In this document: in pieces, positions 1 through 5,542 of the stretch
Layout: the number at the start of each line of letters is the position of its first letter
How positions within the stretch are numbered: the first letter of the stretch is position 1
Origin: Candidatus Kaiserbacteria bacterium
GTDB lineage: Bacteria; Patescibacteriota; Minisyncoccia; Phycocordibacterales; UBA2100
Length of the DNA stretch: 5,542 nt
Direction: 5' to 3'
Assembly: GCA_026985835.1 (NCBI GenBank)
Contig: JALSPS010000008.1
Coordinates: forward strand, 1 to 5,542
Notes under the pieces: generated by a model
Databases searched by the model: none
Told to the model about the DNA's origin: nothing
What the model saw: the letters and a program-made list of their open reading frames with translations, nothing else
Translations under genes and position numbers: made by a program

Positions 1-2262
1 GCCGGAAAGAGTTGTGGCAGACTGGCCAAGACGCAAATATCCAAGCCCCGTGTCGGAAAGAGCTTTTAATCTATCTTTAATTTGTGGAATATCGGCAAAA
101 AATTTCAGTGCTTCATTTATATTCATCTCTAAAATTTCATATATATTTTTATTTTTATATTTAATTTCAAGAGTTTCTTTCATAAAGCGTTTACCTCCAC
201 AAACATCACATTTTACATAAACAGTCGGCAAAAAATGCATTTCAACCGCAACCACACCATTCCCTTGACACGCCTCACATCTCCCACCTTTAACATTAAA
301 TGAAAACCTACCAGGCTTCCAACCTCGCGCTTGCGATTCTTTAACTGATGCAAAAAGCTCTCTTATATATGTCCACGCGCCGGTATATGTTGCGGGGTTG
401 CTACGGGGTGTTCTGCCTATTGGAGATTGGTCTATTAACACTGCTCGTGAAGCGTATTCTCTACCGGAAAAACTTGCAACATTATACAATTTTGCCGTTC
501 TATATCTCCTATCATATCCTGCTCGCAAATTTTTATACAATAAATCATACATAAATGTACTTTTTCCGGAACCAGAAACCCCTGTAACCGTTATCATTTT
601 TCCAAGCGGAATATCAACCGCCAAATTTTTTATATTATGTTTTTTGCCTCCGCGTATTTGAATTTTTCCTTTGTCGGCTGTTCGTCTTTTCTCTGGAATT
701 GGAATTGCTTCATCTCCTCGTAAATATGCCAGGGTTAGAGAATTACTTTTATTTTTATCAGCAGTGAGTAACTCATCAAGATCTCCCGCAACAACAACAC
801 GACCTCCATATTCTCCGGCGCCGGGACCTATATCAACCAAATAATCAGAGGCAAAAATCGTATCTTCATCATGTTCAACAACAATAATTGTATTGCCAAG
901 ATCACGCAAGTTCTCAAGTGTTTTGATAAGTCTTGCGTTATCATGTTGATGCAAACCTATTGTCGGCTCATCCAAAACATAAAGCGCTCCCACAAGTCTA
1001 CTTCCAAGCTGAGAAGCAAGACGAATTCGTTGTGACTCACCGCCGGAAAGAGTACCTGCGCGCCTGTTTAGGGTTAAATATCCAATCCCAACATCCAACA
1101 TAAATTGCAATCTGCTTTTTATTTCTTTTAAAACCGGCTCGGCAATCTCAAACTCTTTCCGAGAAAGCTTGATATTCTCAAAAAAGTCATATGCGGATTC
1201 TATGTTTAAACCCACAAGTTCCATTATATTCTTTTTACTCTTTCCTTCTCCAAGATAAACAGATAAAGCGTTTTTGTTTAATCGTAATCCATTACATTCC
1301 TCACATGGCTCATATACATCATCACTTAAATAAAAATGCTTTGCTCCCAAGCCCTTGCAAACAGGACATGCCCCATAAGGAGAATTAAAAGAAAACAATC
1401 TCGGCTCAATCTCAGGAAAAGAAAATCCATCCTTAGGACACATAAATTTTGAAGAAATAAGCTTCTCATCTTTTCCAAATACAATTTTTAAAACACCATC
1501 CGCTTCAGTGAGGGCTCTTTCTATTGCTTCACTGAGTCGCTCTGTTGCATCTTTTTTATCTTCATCAAATTCACTTATATAAATTTCATCGATCAATATA
1601 TCAATATCGTGTTTTTTATTTCTACTGAGTTTTATTCTCTCTCTTAGAGAAGATTCTTTCCCGTCAATTCTTGCAAATTCGTAGCCTTTATTCAGCATAT
1701 CATACAGCATTTGGTAATACTCACCTTTTCTACCCCGAACAATCGGCGCAAAAATTGCTACACTCGCATCTTCAATTTTAACTCCAAAAACTTCTTTTGC
1801 ATTTTTGGTAGCCATATTTTTGTGAGTTTTAATTTCTTGTAAAACTGTATTTAAAATTTCTTCATTGGTTGAACGCTCTATTTTATCTCCACAAACAAGA
1901 CAATACGGTTTGCCGACACGAGCATATAAAACGCGCAGATAATCATAAATTTCTGTGATTGTCGCTACTGTTGAGCGTGGATTATTTGATCTTGTTTTTT
2001 GATCAATTGAAATAGCCGGAGACAAACCTTTTATTTCATCAACATCAGGTTTTTGCATTTTACTCAAAAATTGCCTGGCATATGCAGATAAGCTTTCCAC
2101 ATAACGCCTTTGCCCTTCTGCAAAGATTGTATCAAACGCAAGTGAAGATTTACCGGAACCGGAAAGCCCCGTAATCGCTATCATTTTATTTCTTGGAATT
2201 TCAAGATTTATATTTTTCAAATTATGTGTCCTTGCTCCCTTTATTGTTATTTTGTTTTCCAT
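1..2262 (-). CDS. uvrA: UvrA, excinuclease ABC subunit A (3' end truncated by window edge)
   Basis: UvrA is the ATP-dependent damage-recognition subunit of nucleotide excision repair; as a dimer it scans DNA and loads UvrB. The frame is open for 754 codons and leaves the window inside the second ABC signature (LGQSATTLSG), so roughly the last 190 residues of a usual ~940, including the second Walker B, are missing only because the window ends. Visible parts: first Walker A GLSGSGKSS at 32-40, UvrB-binding/insertion region about 120-270, first zinc module about 275-302 (CPKD...CPVC), first signature LSGGESQR 405-412, Walker B LYVLDEPTIGLH 427-438 with VVEHD at 461-465, second Walker A GVSGSGKST 561-569, and the complete second zinc finger with C662, C665, C685 and C688. 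The first zinc module has Asp278 where most UvrAs have Cys. The ATG at 2262 begins MENKITIKGARTHNLKNI, the typical UvrA start, but no Shine-Dalgarno precedes it; the upstream gene stops 15 bp before, so coupled translation is likely. No LexA-type operator is visible. Identity is essentially certain. Confidence 0.97.
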   Translation of the reverse strand, partial: MENKITIKGARTHNLKNINLEIPRNKMIAITGLSGSGKSSLAFDTIFAEGQRRYVESLSAYARQFLSKMQKPDVDEIKGLSPAISIDQKTRSNNPRSTVATITEIYDYLRVLYARVGKPYCLVCGDKIERSTNEEILNTVLQEIKTHKNMATKNAKEVFGVKIEDASVAIFAPIVRGRKGEYYQMLYDMLNKGYEFARIDGKESSLRERIKLSRNKKHDIDILIDEIYISEFDEDKKDATERLSEAIERALTEADGVLKIVFGKDEKLISSKFMCPKDGFSFPEIEPRLFSFNSPYGACPVCKGLGAKHFYLSDDVYEPCEECNGLRLNKNALSVYLGEGKSKKNIMELVGLNIESAYDFFENIKLSRKEFEIAEPVLKEIKSRLQFMLDVGIGYLTLNRRAGTLSGGESQRIRLASQLGSRLVGALYVLDEPTIGLHQHDNARLIKTLENLRDLGNTIIVVEHDEDTIFASDYLVDIGPGAGEYGGRVVVAGDLDELLTADKNKSNSLTLAYLRGDEAIPIPEKRRTADKGKIQIRGGKKHNIKNLAVDIPLGKMITVTGVSGSGKSTFMYDLLYKNLRAGYDRRYRTAKLYNVASFSGREYASRAVLIDQSPIGRTPRSNPATYTGAWTYIRELFASVKESQARGWKPGRFSFNVKGGRCEACQGNGVVAVEMHFLPTVYVKCDVCGGKRFMKETLEIKYKNKNIYEILEMNINEALKFFADIPQIKDRLKALSDTGLGYLRLGQSATTLSG

Positions 2263-2277
2263 ATTTACTTGTATTAA

Positions 2278-3012
2278 TTATTTAATATCCGCGTAAACAC
2301 CAATTGCAACCGCTGTTGCCAAATTCAAAGAAGATACACCTTCTTGCATTGGTATTGAAACAATTTTTTCACTATTTTCTTTTATTTTTTTGGATAAACC
2401 ACTTCGTTCGGTTCCAAACGCCAAAATTACATTATCTGGAATTTCAGTTGCAAAAACATCTTCCCCATCTGCATCAAACGCAAAAATTTTACGATCTGAG
2501 CCTTTTGCAAATTTTAACAAGTTATTTAATGAAATCTGTTTGACCGATTCCATTGCAAAATGCAATCCGGCACTTGTACGAATACATTCAGAATGCCACG
2601 GGTTTTGTTCTCCGCTCACAAATATATTTTTAATTCCCCTGCTCGCAAGAACACGAATAACCGCTCCGAGGTTGTGTAATGAATTTGGATTTTCCAAAAA
2701 AACAATTTTATCTTTTAACTTTTGTTTTTCTCTAGGTTTCTTGGAAAGAGCGATTGCACCGGTGTGTGGTGGGATTTTTGCCAGTTTTTCAAATTCTGAT
2801 TTCGGGAGTGCGCGAGCTCGCTTCGCGAGCTCGCGCGCCTCTTTTACAGCTCCAACACTTTCCATAATATCTTTAACGCGTTTTAGATCAACAACGGCTA
2901 TATCCACAATATCAGCTCCAAAACGCAAAGCATGCTTTATGCTATGAACCCCTTCAAGGACAACGAACTCACCATTCCCGGCTCTTGCATCTTTATATTT
3001 TTGGATCAACAT
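2278..3012 (-). CDS. SpoU/TrmH-family RNA 2'-O-methyltransferase
   Basis: This is a SPOUT-class enzyme that uses S-adenosylmethionine to methylate a ribose 2'-OH in rRNA or tRNA. The 244-residue length is normal for the family. Residues 1-90 form the N-terminal L30e-like RNA-binding part (GEFVVLEGVHSIKHAL at 14-29; HTGAIAL at 83-89). The knotted catalytic domain follows: motif 1 NLGAVIR at 114-120 with the catalytic-type Arg120, an RTSAG segment at 145-149, motif 2 FGTERSGLS at 199-207, and motif 3 IPMQEGVSSLNLATAVAI at 220-237. The presence of the N-terminal domain favours an RlmB/TsnR-like enzyme over the short TrmL type, but the target nucleotide cannot be read from sequence, so no symbol is given. 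The ATG start overlaps the end of thiI by 20 bp; a weak purine stretch (AAAGAAG, 3026-3020) sits 7 nt upstream. Codons for residues 59-68 consist largely of a GC-rich perfect palindrome, unlike the AT-rich remainder of the gene. Confidence 0.93.
   Translation of the reverse strand: MLIQKYKDARAGNGEFVVLEGVHSIKHALRFGADIVDIAVVDLKRVKDIMESVGAVKEARELAKRARALPKSEFEKLAKIPPHTGAIALSKKPREKQKLKDKIVFLENPNSLHNLGAVIRVLASRGIKNIFVSGEQNPWHSECIRTSAGLHFAMESVKQISLNNLLKFAKGSDRKIFAFDADGEDVFATEIPDNVILAFGTERSGLSKKIKENSEKIVSIPMQEGVSSLNLATAVAIGVYADIK
2810..2836. repeat. Perfect GC-rich palindrome inside the methyltransferase gene
   Basis: Arms GCGCGAGCTCGC (2810-2821) and GCGAGCTCGCGC (2825-2836) are exact inverted copies around a 3-nt TTC loop. 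The element is read in frame as most of residues 59-68 (ARELAKRARA), in a charged helix of the RNA-binding half. Each arm contains the smaller palindrome CGAGCTCG, so the same octamer appears twice. Its G+C content is far above the flanks. It could be a small mobile palindromic element of the kind that inserts in frame, or a selected mRNA hairpin; no other copy occurs in the window, though the terminator at 4227-4251 also has a C-TTC-G apex on the plus strand. Confidence 0.85.
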
Positions 3013-4165
3013 AATTAATCTTCTTTAATTCAGTATTTTCAAGCGCGTATTTTATAAGCTTATCAATATCATAGAGGGCTTCGGCTTCCAGTACCTCTTT
3101 AAGTTTTGCATTTGTTTCCGGATGCTTAGGAACAAACAGCGAACAAGTATCATCATGCGGCTGCGCAGAAATATCATGTGTGCCGATTTCGCGCGCTTCA
3201 TTTATAATCTCATTTTTATTGTCTCCGGAAAGCGGTCGTAAAATCGGAAGTTTACTTGCCTCAGCTATTGCTCCTAAATTAGCAAGTGTCTGACTTGCCA
3301 CTTGCCCAACCGATTCTCCCGTGATAATAGCTTTTGCATCAACTTGATTTGCAAGGTTATTTACAACACGCATCATAAATCGTCTTAATATAATTAAGCG
3401 TAATTTATCAGGAACTTTTTTTGCTATTTCTTGCATAGCATCAAGAGTTGGAATAAGATAAAGATCAAAGTCTCCCGTATAATTAGATAAAATTCTTGAT
3501 ATTTCCATAACTTTTTCAATGGCCTTTGGAGAAGTTTTCGGCATACCGTGAAAATGCGCGCCAACCGGTATTACACCTCTTTTTATCAATCTATATGTCG
3601 CAACCGGAGAATCAAATCCTCCTGATAAAAGAGATATTGCCTTTCCAGAAACTCCGACAGGTAATCCTCCAATACCTTTTTCTTTTCTATAAACCAAAAT
3701 ACCCTTGTGCAAAAACTCAACTGCCACAAGAAACTCCGGTCCGGATAATTTAACGGGTATTTGCTTGTTAAAATACTCAAAAATATGCTCTCCTATTTTT
3801 CTTTCAAACTCTTGCGAAGTCCCAGATACGCTTTTATCAACCCTTTTAACCCGCACCGCAAAATTTGTGGGGTGTGCACTGTCAAAAAGAGCTATCGCAA
3901 ATTCTCCAATTTTATCAATGGAAACATCTTTGTCTAAAAAATATCCACTTCCGAAAGTTGCGACACCGGGAGTTTGTTTTAATATCCGTTTGTAATCAAA
4001 GGTATTTTCTTTTTCCAAAAAAACAAGAATTCTCCCCCATATATCCTGCGCGCGCAAATTCTTAAAGCGCCTTTTAATATCATTCAAAAACGCTTTTTCA
4101 AAATCGGGGCGATTTGCCCCTTTTGTTCCAATCTCATCATAATGAATAACTATTACCTTTTTCAT
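2993..4165 (-). CDS. thiI: ThiI, tRNA 4-thiouridine sulfurtransferase without rhodanese domain
   Basis: ThiI adenylates U8 of tRNA and transfers sulfur to give s4U8; in some bacteria it also supplies sulfur for the thiamine thiazole. The 390-residue protein has an N-terminal ferredoxin-like region plus THUMP domain (about 1-165), the linker GGLPVGVSGKA (167-177), and a PP-loop ATP pyrophosphatase domain with SGGFDSP at 181-187, RRFMMR at 261-266 and ITGESVGQVASQTL at 281-294. Cys341, in DDTCSLFVPKHP, aligns with the catalytic Cys344 of the E. coli enzyme and is the only cysteine in the protein. There is no C-terminal rhodanese domain, so this is the short Bacillus/archaeal-type form and needs another sulfur carrier, typically a cysteine desulfurase, which is not in the window. 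No thiamine genes are adjacent, so s4U8 synthesis is the likelier role (inference). The ATG start gives MKKVIVIHYDEIGTKG, the usual N-terminus. It is first in a close-packed set with the methyltransferase and uvrA. Confidence 0.95.
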   Translation of the reverse strand: MKKVIVIHYDEIGTKGANRPDFEKAFLNDIKRRFKNLRAQDIWGRILVFLEKENTFDYKRILKQTPGVATFGSGYFLDKDVSIDKIGEFAIALFDSAHPTNFAVRVKRVDKSVSGTSQEFERKIGEHIFEYFNKQIPVKLSGPEFLVAVEFLHKGILVYRKEKGIGGLPVGVSGKAISLLSGGFDSPVATYRLIKRGVIPVGAHFHGMPKTSPKAIEKVMEISRILSNYTGDFDLYLIPTLDAMQEIAKKVPDKLRLIILRRFMMRVVNNLANQVDAKAIITGESVGQVASQTLANLGAIAEASKLPILRPLSGDNKNEIINEAREIGTHDISAQPHDDTCSLFVPKHPETNAKLKEVLEAEALYDIDKLIKYALENTELKKINYVDPKI

Positions 4166-4171
4166 ACAAGT

Positions 4172-4200
4172 ACCTTACCGCTCAAGTTGTTTTTTGTCAA
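4172..4200 (-). promoter_or_regulatory. Candidate promoter of thiI, possibly giving a leaderless mRNA
   Basis: On the minus strand a perfect -35 consensus TTGACA (4200-4195) is followed by a 17-bp spacer and TAAGGT (4177-4172). TAAGGT matches only three of six -10 consensus bases, but they are the most conserved ones (T, A and the final T). Six bases then separate it from the ATG, so transcription would start at or next to the A of the start codon. It lies between the upstream terminator and thiI, where a promoter is expected. The weak -10 keeps confidence low. Confidence 0.4.
4173..4176 (-). promoter_or_regulatory. Possible Shine-Dalgarno of thiI overlapping the putative -10
   Basis: AAGG on the minus strand ends 7 nt before the thiI ATG, an acceptable position for a ribosome binding site. 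It is the core of the same TAAGGT hexamer proposed as the -10. The two roles exclude each other on one transcript: if transcription starts at the ATG this AAGG is not in the mRNA, and if it is the ribosome site then the promoter must lie further upstream, toward the terminator. Confidence 0.35.
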
Positions 4201-4226
4201 AAATACCCTGAGGCAAAAACACTCAT

Positions 4227-4251
4227 AAAACCGCGCCTTCGGCGCGGTTTT
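4227..4251 (-). terminator. Intrinsic terminator of the S74/Ig gene
   Basis: A perfect 11-bp stem (AAAACCGCGCC paired with GGCGCGGTTTT) with a 3-nt loop begins 3 bp past the stop codon of the S74/Ig gene. Seven of the pairs are G-C, in strong contrast with the AT-rich surroundings. On the minus strand the stem ends in TTTTA, a short U-tract, as expected for Rho-independent termination. Because it is symmetric with A/T ends it could also work on the plus strand, but no plus-strand gene is seen. It separates this gene from the thiI set downstream. Confidence 0.82.
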
Positions 4252-4254
4252 AAT

Positions 4255-5542
4255 TTACTCCCCACTTTGAGTTGTTGTGGCAGTAGAGGTTGATGTATTA
4301 TCATCAGATTGATTATTATTTTGAGACTGCCCCTCCACAACCACAGTTCTTGTAGCGCTTGCTTCGTTGTTTGAGTTATCTTTTACAGTATAGGTTATTG
4401 TATAAGTACCGGGTGTTGAGGTGTCTACTGAGCCTGTTGTTTGGATTTGGTTTGTGAGGTCGCCGTCTAGAGTATCTGTTGCAGTTGCGCCTTGTTCTGT
4501 GTATGTATCTCCTATGCTCAGTGTTATATTTGAGTCGCCATTTAATGTAATGGTAGGAGATGTTGTATCTTGTACTGTTACATTGCGGGTGGAGGTAGCG
4601 CTATTACCTGCAGAATCTGATACAGAGTAATAAAGGGTGTAAGTACCAAGTGTGTTTATGTCTACTTCTCCTGTTGTTTGGATTTGGTTTGTGAGGTCGC
4701 CATCAGTGTCGTCTTGTGCTGTTACACCGGAGTCTGTATATGGTTGTTTGGCTTCTGTAGTTACTTCTGTTGGGTTTACAGTGATGGTTGGTGGAGTTGA
4801 GTCTTGAGTATTTGATTGGTCTGTATGTGAGTCATTTAGTGTTGAATCTATCACCCTTACCTCTCTTTGAGCTGTAGCGGTTTGTCCTTGATACTCAGCT
4901 TTGTATTCTATTGTGTAGATACTTGTTGTTGATGTGTCTAGTGTAATGTTTGTTACTTCCTCTCCATTTAGATATGTTTTGTAACTTATGTTGTGTTCTA
5001 TTCCATTTTCATCCACTCCTGTGGCTGTGGCGCCAAGATCGCTGTAAGTTGTATTTAATTCAACTTCTGCAGGATTGTTTCCTTTTATTTCTATTGAAAC
5101 AGTGACTGAATTGTTTGAACCTGAAGACTGATCTGAAGAGTTATCTCCTCCTTGAGAGGTTGATGTATTTACATTTGCAAGTAAATCTTTAAGTTGACTC
5201 TCATTTACACAAGTTTGGCCTATGCAGAGCTTGTTATGAAGATGCATTTCATCTCCTGTTGCAATGTGGAATTCAATTTTTCTGGTAATAATTTTATCCG
5301 CAAAACCTTGTATTTTTTTCCATATTTTTTTAACACCTTCCAAATTCAAAGCTGTTACATTTCCATAACTTATTCCATACCCACTTTCTTCATCTCCAAC
5401 AACAACCTGAGGAAGTACATTCTTTACATCCTGCGCTATAAATCCGATTTGCTGGTTACCGTTTGGATTTGTCTTCCAATTAAATGTTACCCCTTGTAGA
5501 TTAGATATTATACTTAGAGGATCTTCTATTTCTTTTATGTTG
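4255..5542 (-). CDS. S74 chaperone-of-endosialidase domain protein with three C-terminal Ig-like domains (5' partial)
   Basis: The frame is open to the right edge, giving 428 residues and a TAA stop at 4257-4255; the true start is outside. Numbering from the first whole codon (5541), residues 1-80 match the peptidase S74/intramolecular chaperone domain: NIKEIEDPLSII, then GVTFNWK (17-23), QIGFIAQDVKNVLP (31-44), YGNVTAL (59-65) and the helix LEGVKKIWKKIQ. In phage endosialidases and tail fibres this domain drives trimer assembly and cuts itself off at a Ser just before this point, so the Ser-Lys pair would lie a few residues beyond the edge. Next come a short C-x4-C segment (LCIGQTCVNE, 105-114), an S/N/D/Q-rich linker (124-146), three Ig-like domains of the DUF5011/HYR type (about 145-232, 249-324, 326-404), and an S/T-rich tail. 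No C-terminal membrane anchor or sorting signal is visible. Cell-surface or appendage location is inferred from domains. In-frame TTG at 5349 is not the start, because homology continues upstream of it. Confidence 0.88.
   Translation of the reverse strand, partial: NIKEIEDPLSIISNLQGVTFNWKTNPNGNQQIGFIAQDVKNVLPQVVVGDEESGYGISYGNVTALNLEGVKKIWKKIQGFADKIITRKIEFHIATGDEMHLHNKLCIGQTCVNESQLKDLLANVNTSTSQGGDNSSDQSSGSNNSVTVSIEIKGNNPAEVELNTTYSDLGATATGVDENGIEHNISYKTYLNGEEVTNITLDTSTTSIYTIEYKAEYQGQTATAQREVRVIDSTLNDSHTDQSNTQDSTPPTITVNPTEVTTEAKQPYTDSGVTAQDDTDGDLTNQIQTTGEVDINTLGTYTLYYSVSDSAGNSATSTRNVTVQDTTSPTITLNGDSNITLSIGDTYTEQGATATDTLDGDLTNQIQTTGSVDTSTPGTYTITYTVKDNSNNEASATRTVVVEGQSQNNNQSDDNTSTSTATTTQSGE
4433..4464 (-). 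repeat. 32-bp exact direct repeat, copy in third Ig domain
   Basis: This segment is identical over 32 bases to 4670-4701, 237 bp (exactly 79 codons) away. It encodes the GDLTNQIQTTG strand of the third Ig domain. Identity includes all synonymous positions, which is more than protein-level constraint requires. Confidence 0.93.
4670..4701 (-). repeat. 32-bp exact direct repeat, copy in second Ig domain
   Basis: This is the partner of 4433-4464 and encodes the same GDLTNQIQTTG strand in the second Ig domain. Flanking bases diverge at once on both sides (A versus G after it, T versus G before it, in plus-strand reading), so the perfect block ends sharply. Recombination between the copies would delete or add one 79-residue module in frame. 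Confidence 0.93.

Larger units (their letters stand above)
1..4165 (-). other. Predicted operon thiI - SpoU/TrmH methyltransferase - uvrA
   Basis: The three genes share a strand, with a 20-bp overlap at the first junction and a 15-bp gap at the second. No terminator-like hairpin with a T-tract lies between them, and a terminator sits just upstream of the first gene. uvrA has no recognisable ribosome site in the 15-bp gap (2263-2277), which fits reading through from the gene before. Co-transcription is inferred; genes beyond the left edge may belong too. Confidence 0.65.
4333..4797 (-). repeat. Tandem duplicated Ig-like module (second and third Ig domains)
   Basis: Two adjacent modules of the S74/Ig protein align along their length with a period of 78-79 codons. 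Shared landmarks, in order, are PTIT, YT-x2-G-x-TA, DGDLTNQIQTTG-x-VD, GTY-x4-Y-V-x-D and a final A-x-TR-x-V-V/T-V strand. This pattern is that of DUF5011/HYR-like Ig folds found repeated in bacterial surface proteins. The first Ig-like domain (about 5109-4846) shares the YSDLGATATG and YTIEYKA landmarks but is clearly more diverged, with no DGDLTN block. The close similarity of the last two points to a recent internal duplication. Confidence 0.85.

Noticed and set aside
348..661. Overlapping short plus-strand open frames within the uvrA region, and similar ones at 1191-1388.
   Set aside because: They lie fully inside an intact uvrA on the other strand and show no motif of their own or convincing ribosome site.
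1..2262. Broken or truncated uvrA pseudogene.
   Set aside because: The frame is continuous for 754 codons with all expected motifs in order; the missing C-terminus is explained by the window edge.
2263..2277. Possible promoter or LexA box for uvrA in the gap before it.
   Set aside because: Only 15 AT-rich bases are available, with no CTGT-type palindrome. Upstream sequence is methyltransferase coding region without a clear -35/-10 pair.
2390..2947. A 185-codon open frame on the plus strand opposite the methyltransferase gene.
   Set aside because: The minus-strand protein has all SPOUT motifs, while the plus-strand product has no recognisable motif. It is an antisense shadow.
4201..4207. TATTTT on the minus strand as an alternative -10 for thiI.
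   Set aside because: It matches four of six -10 bases, but no good -35 lies at 16-18 bp upstream, where the sequence is the terminator flank (TTATGA).
4258..5109. A phage tail-fibre gene, implying a prophage in the window.
   Set aside because: No other phage gene is present, the flanking genes are housekeeping, and Ig-like tails of this type are common in cellular surface proteins. A phage origin for the S74 domain alone cannot be excluded.
4255..5349. A shorter S74/Ig gene starting at the in-frame TTG at 5349-5347.
   Set aside because: The same frame stays open to the window edge, and the 64 residues before it carry the core S74 motifs (GVTFNWK, IGFIAQDV). The TTG encodes a Leu inside the domain.
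5194..5499. A 101-codon plus-strand open frame across the S74 part, with hydrophobic aromatic-rich segments.
   Set aside because: Antisense to well-matched S74 sequence. The hydrophobic look comes from the T-rich complement of Lys/Asn/Glu codons.

Overview
The window is gene-dense and AT-rich, and everything supportable lies on the minus strand. From right to left in transcription order it holds: (i) the C-terminal 428 residues of a surface or appendage-type protein with a peptidase S74 (endosialidase chaperone) domain followed by three Ig-like domains, its 5' end lying beyond the right edge; (ii) a strong intrinsic terminator; (iii) a tightly packed set thiI - SpoU/TrmH-family rRNA/tRNA methyltransferase - uvrA, with uvrA running off the left edge. 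There is no gene-free stretch over 300 bases; the only intergenic gaps are 89 bp (4166-4254) and 15 bp (2263-2277). I saw no tRNA, rRNA, CRISPR array, insertion sequence or riboswitch.

Organism: all visible stops are TAA and the frames read cleanly with the standard code, so TGA is not reassigned. AT-rich composition, compact gene spacing, weak or absent Shine-Dalgarno sequences, a rhodanese-less ThiI and an S74 protein with a long Ig-like tail would suit a Patescibacteria/CPR (Parcubacteria-like) genome. This is inference from style, not proof; other small AT-rich bacteria remain possible.

How the genes fit together: thiI and the methyltransferase gene overlap by 20 bp, and uvrA follows 15 bp later, so one transcript for RNA modification plus DNA repair is likely. 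ThiI makes 4-thiouridine in tRNA, a near-UV-absorbing base, and UvrA recognises UV damage, so the linkage may be meaningful or may be simple packing. The S74/Ig protein is a separate unit, closed off by the hairpin terminator.

Most worth a second look: the unusual S74-then-Ig order, in which a normally C-terminal self-cleaving chaperone carries about 340 extra residues; a 32-bp perfect direct repeat between two Ig modules; a perfect 12-bp-arm GC-rich palindrome read in frame inside the methyltransferase; a TTGACA-17-TAAGGT promoter-like sequence placed so that transcription would begin at the thiI ATG; and a Cys-to-Asp change in the first UvrA zinc module. I did not find a convincing new multi-gene system in this window.
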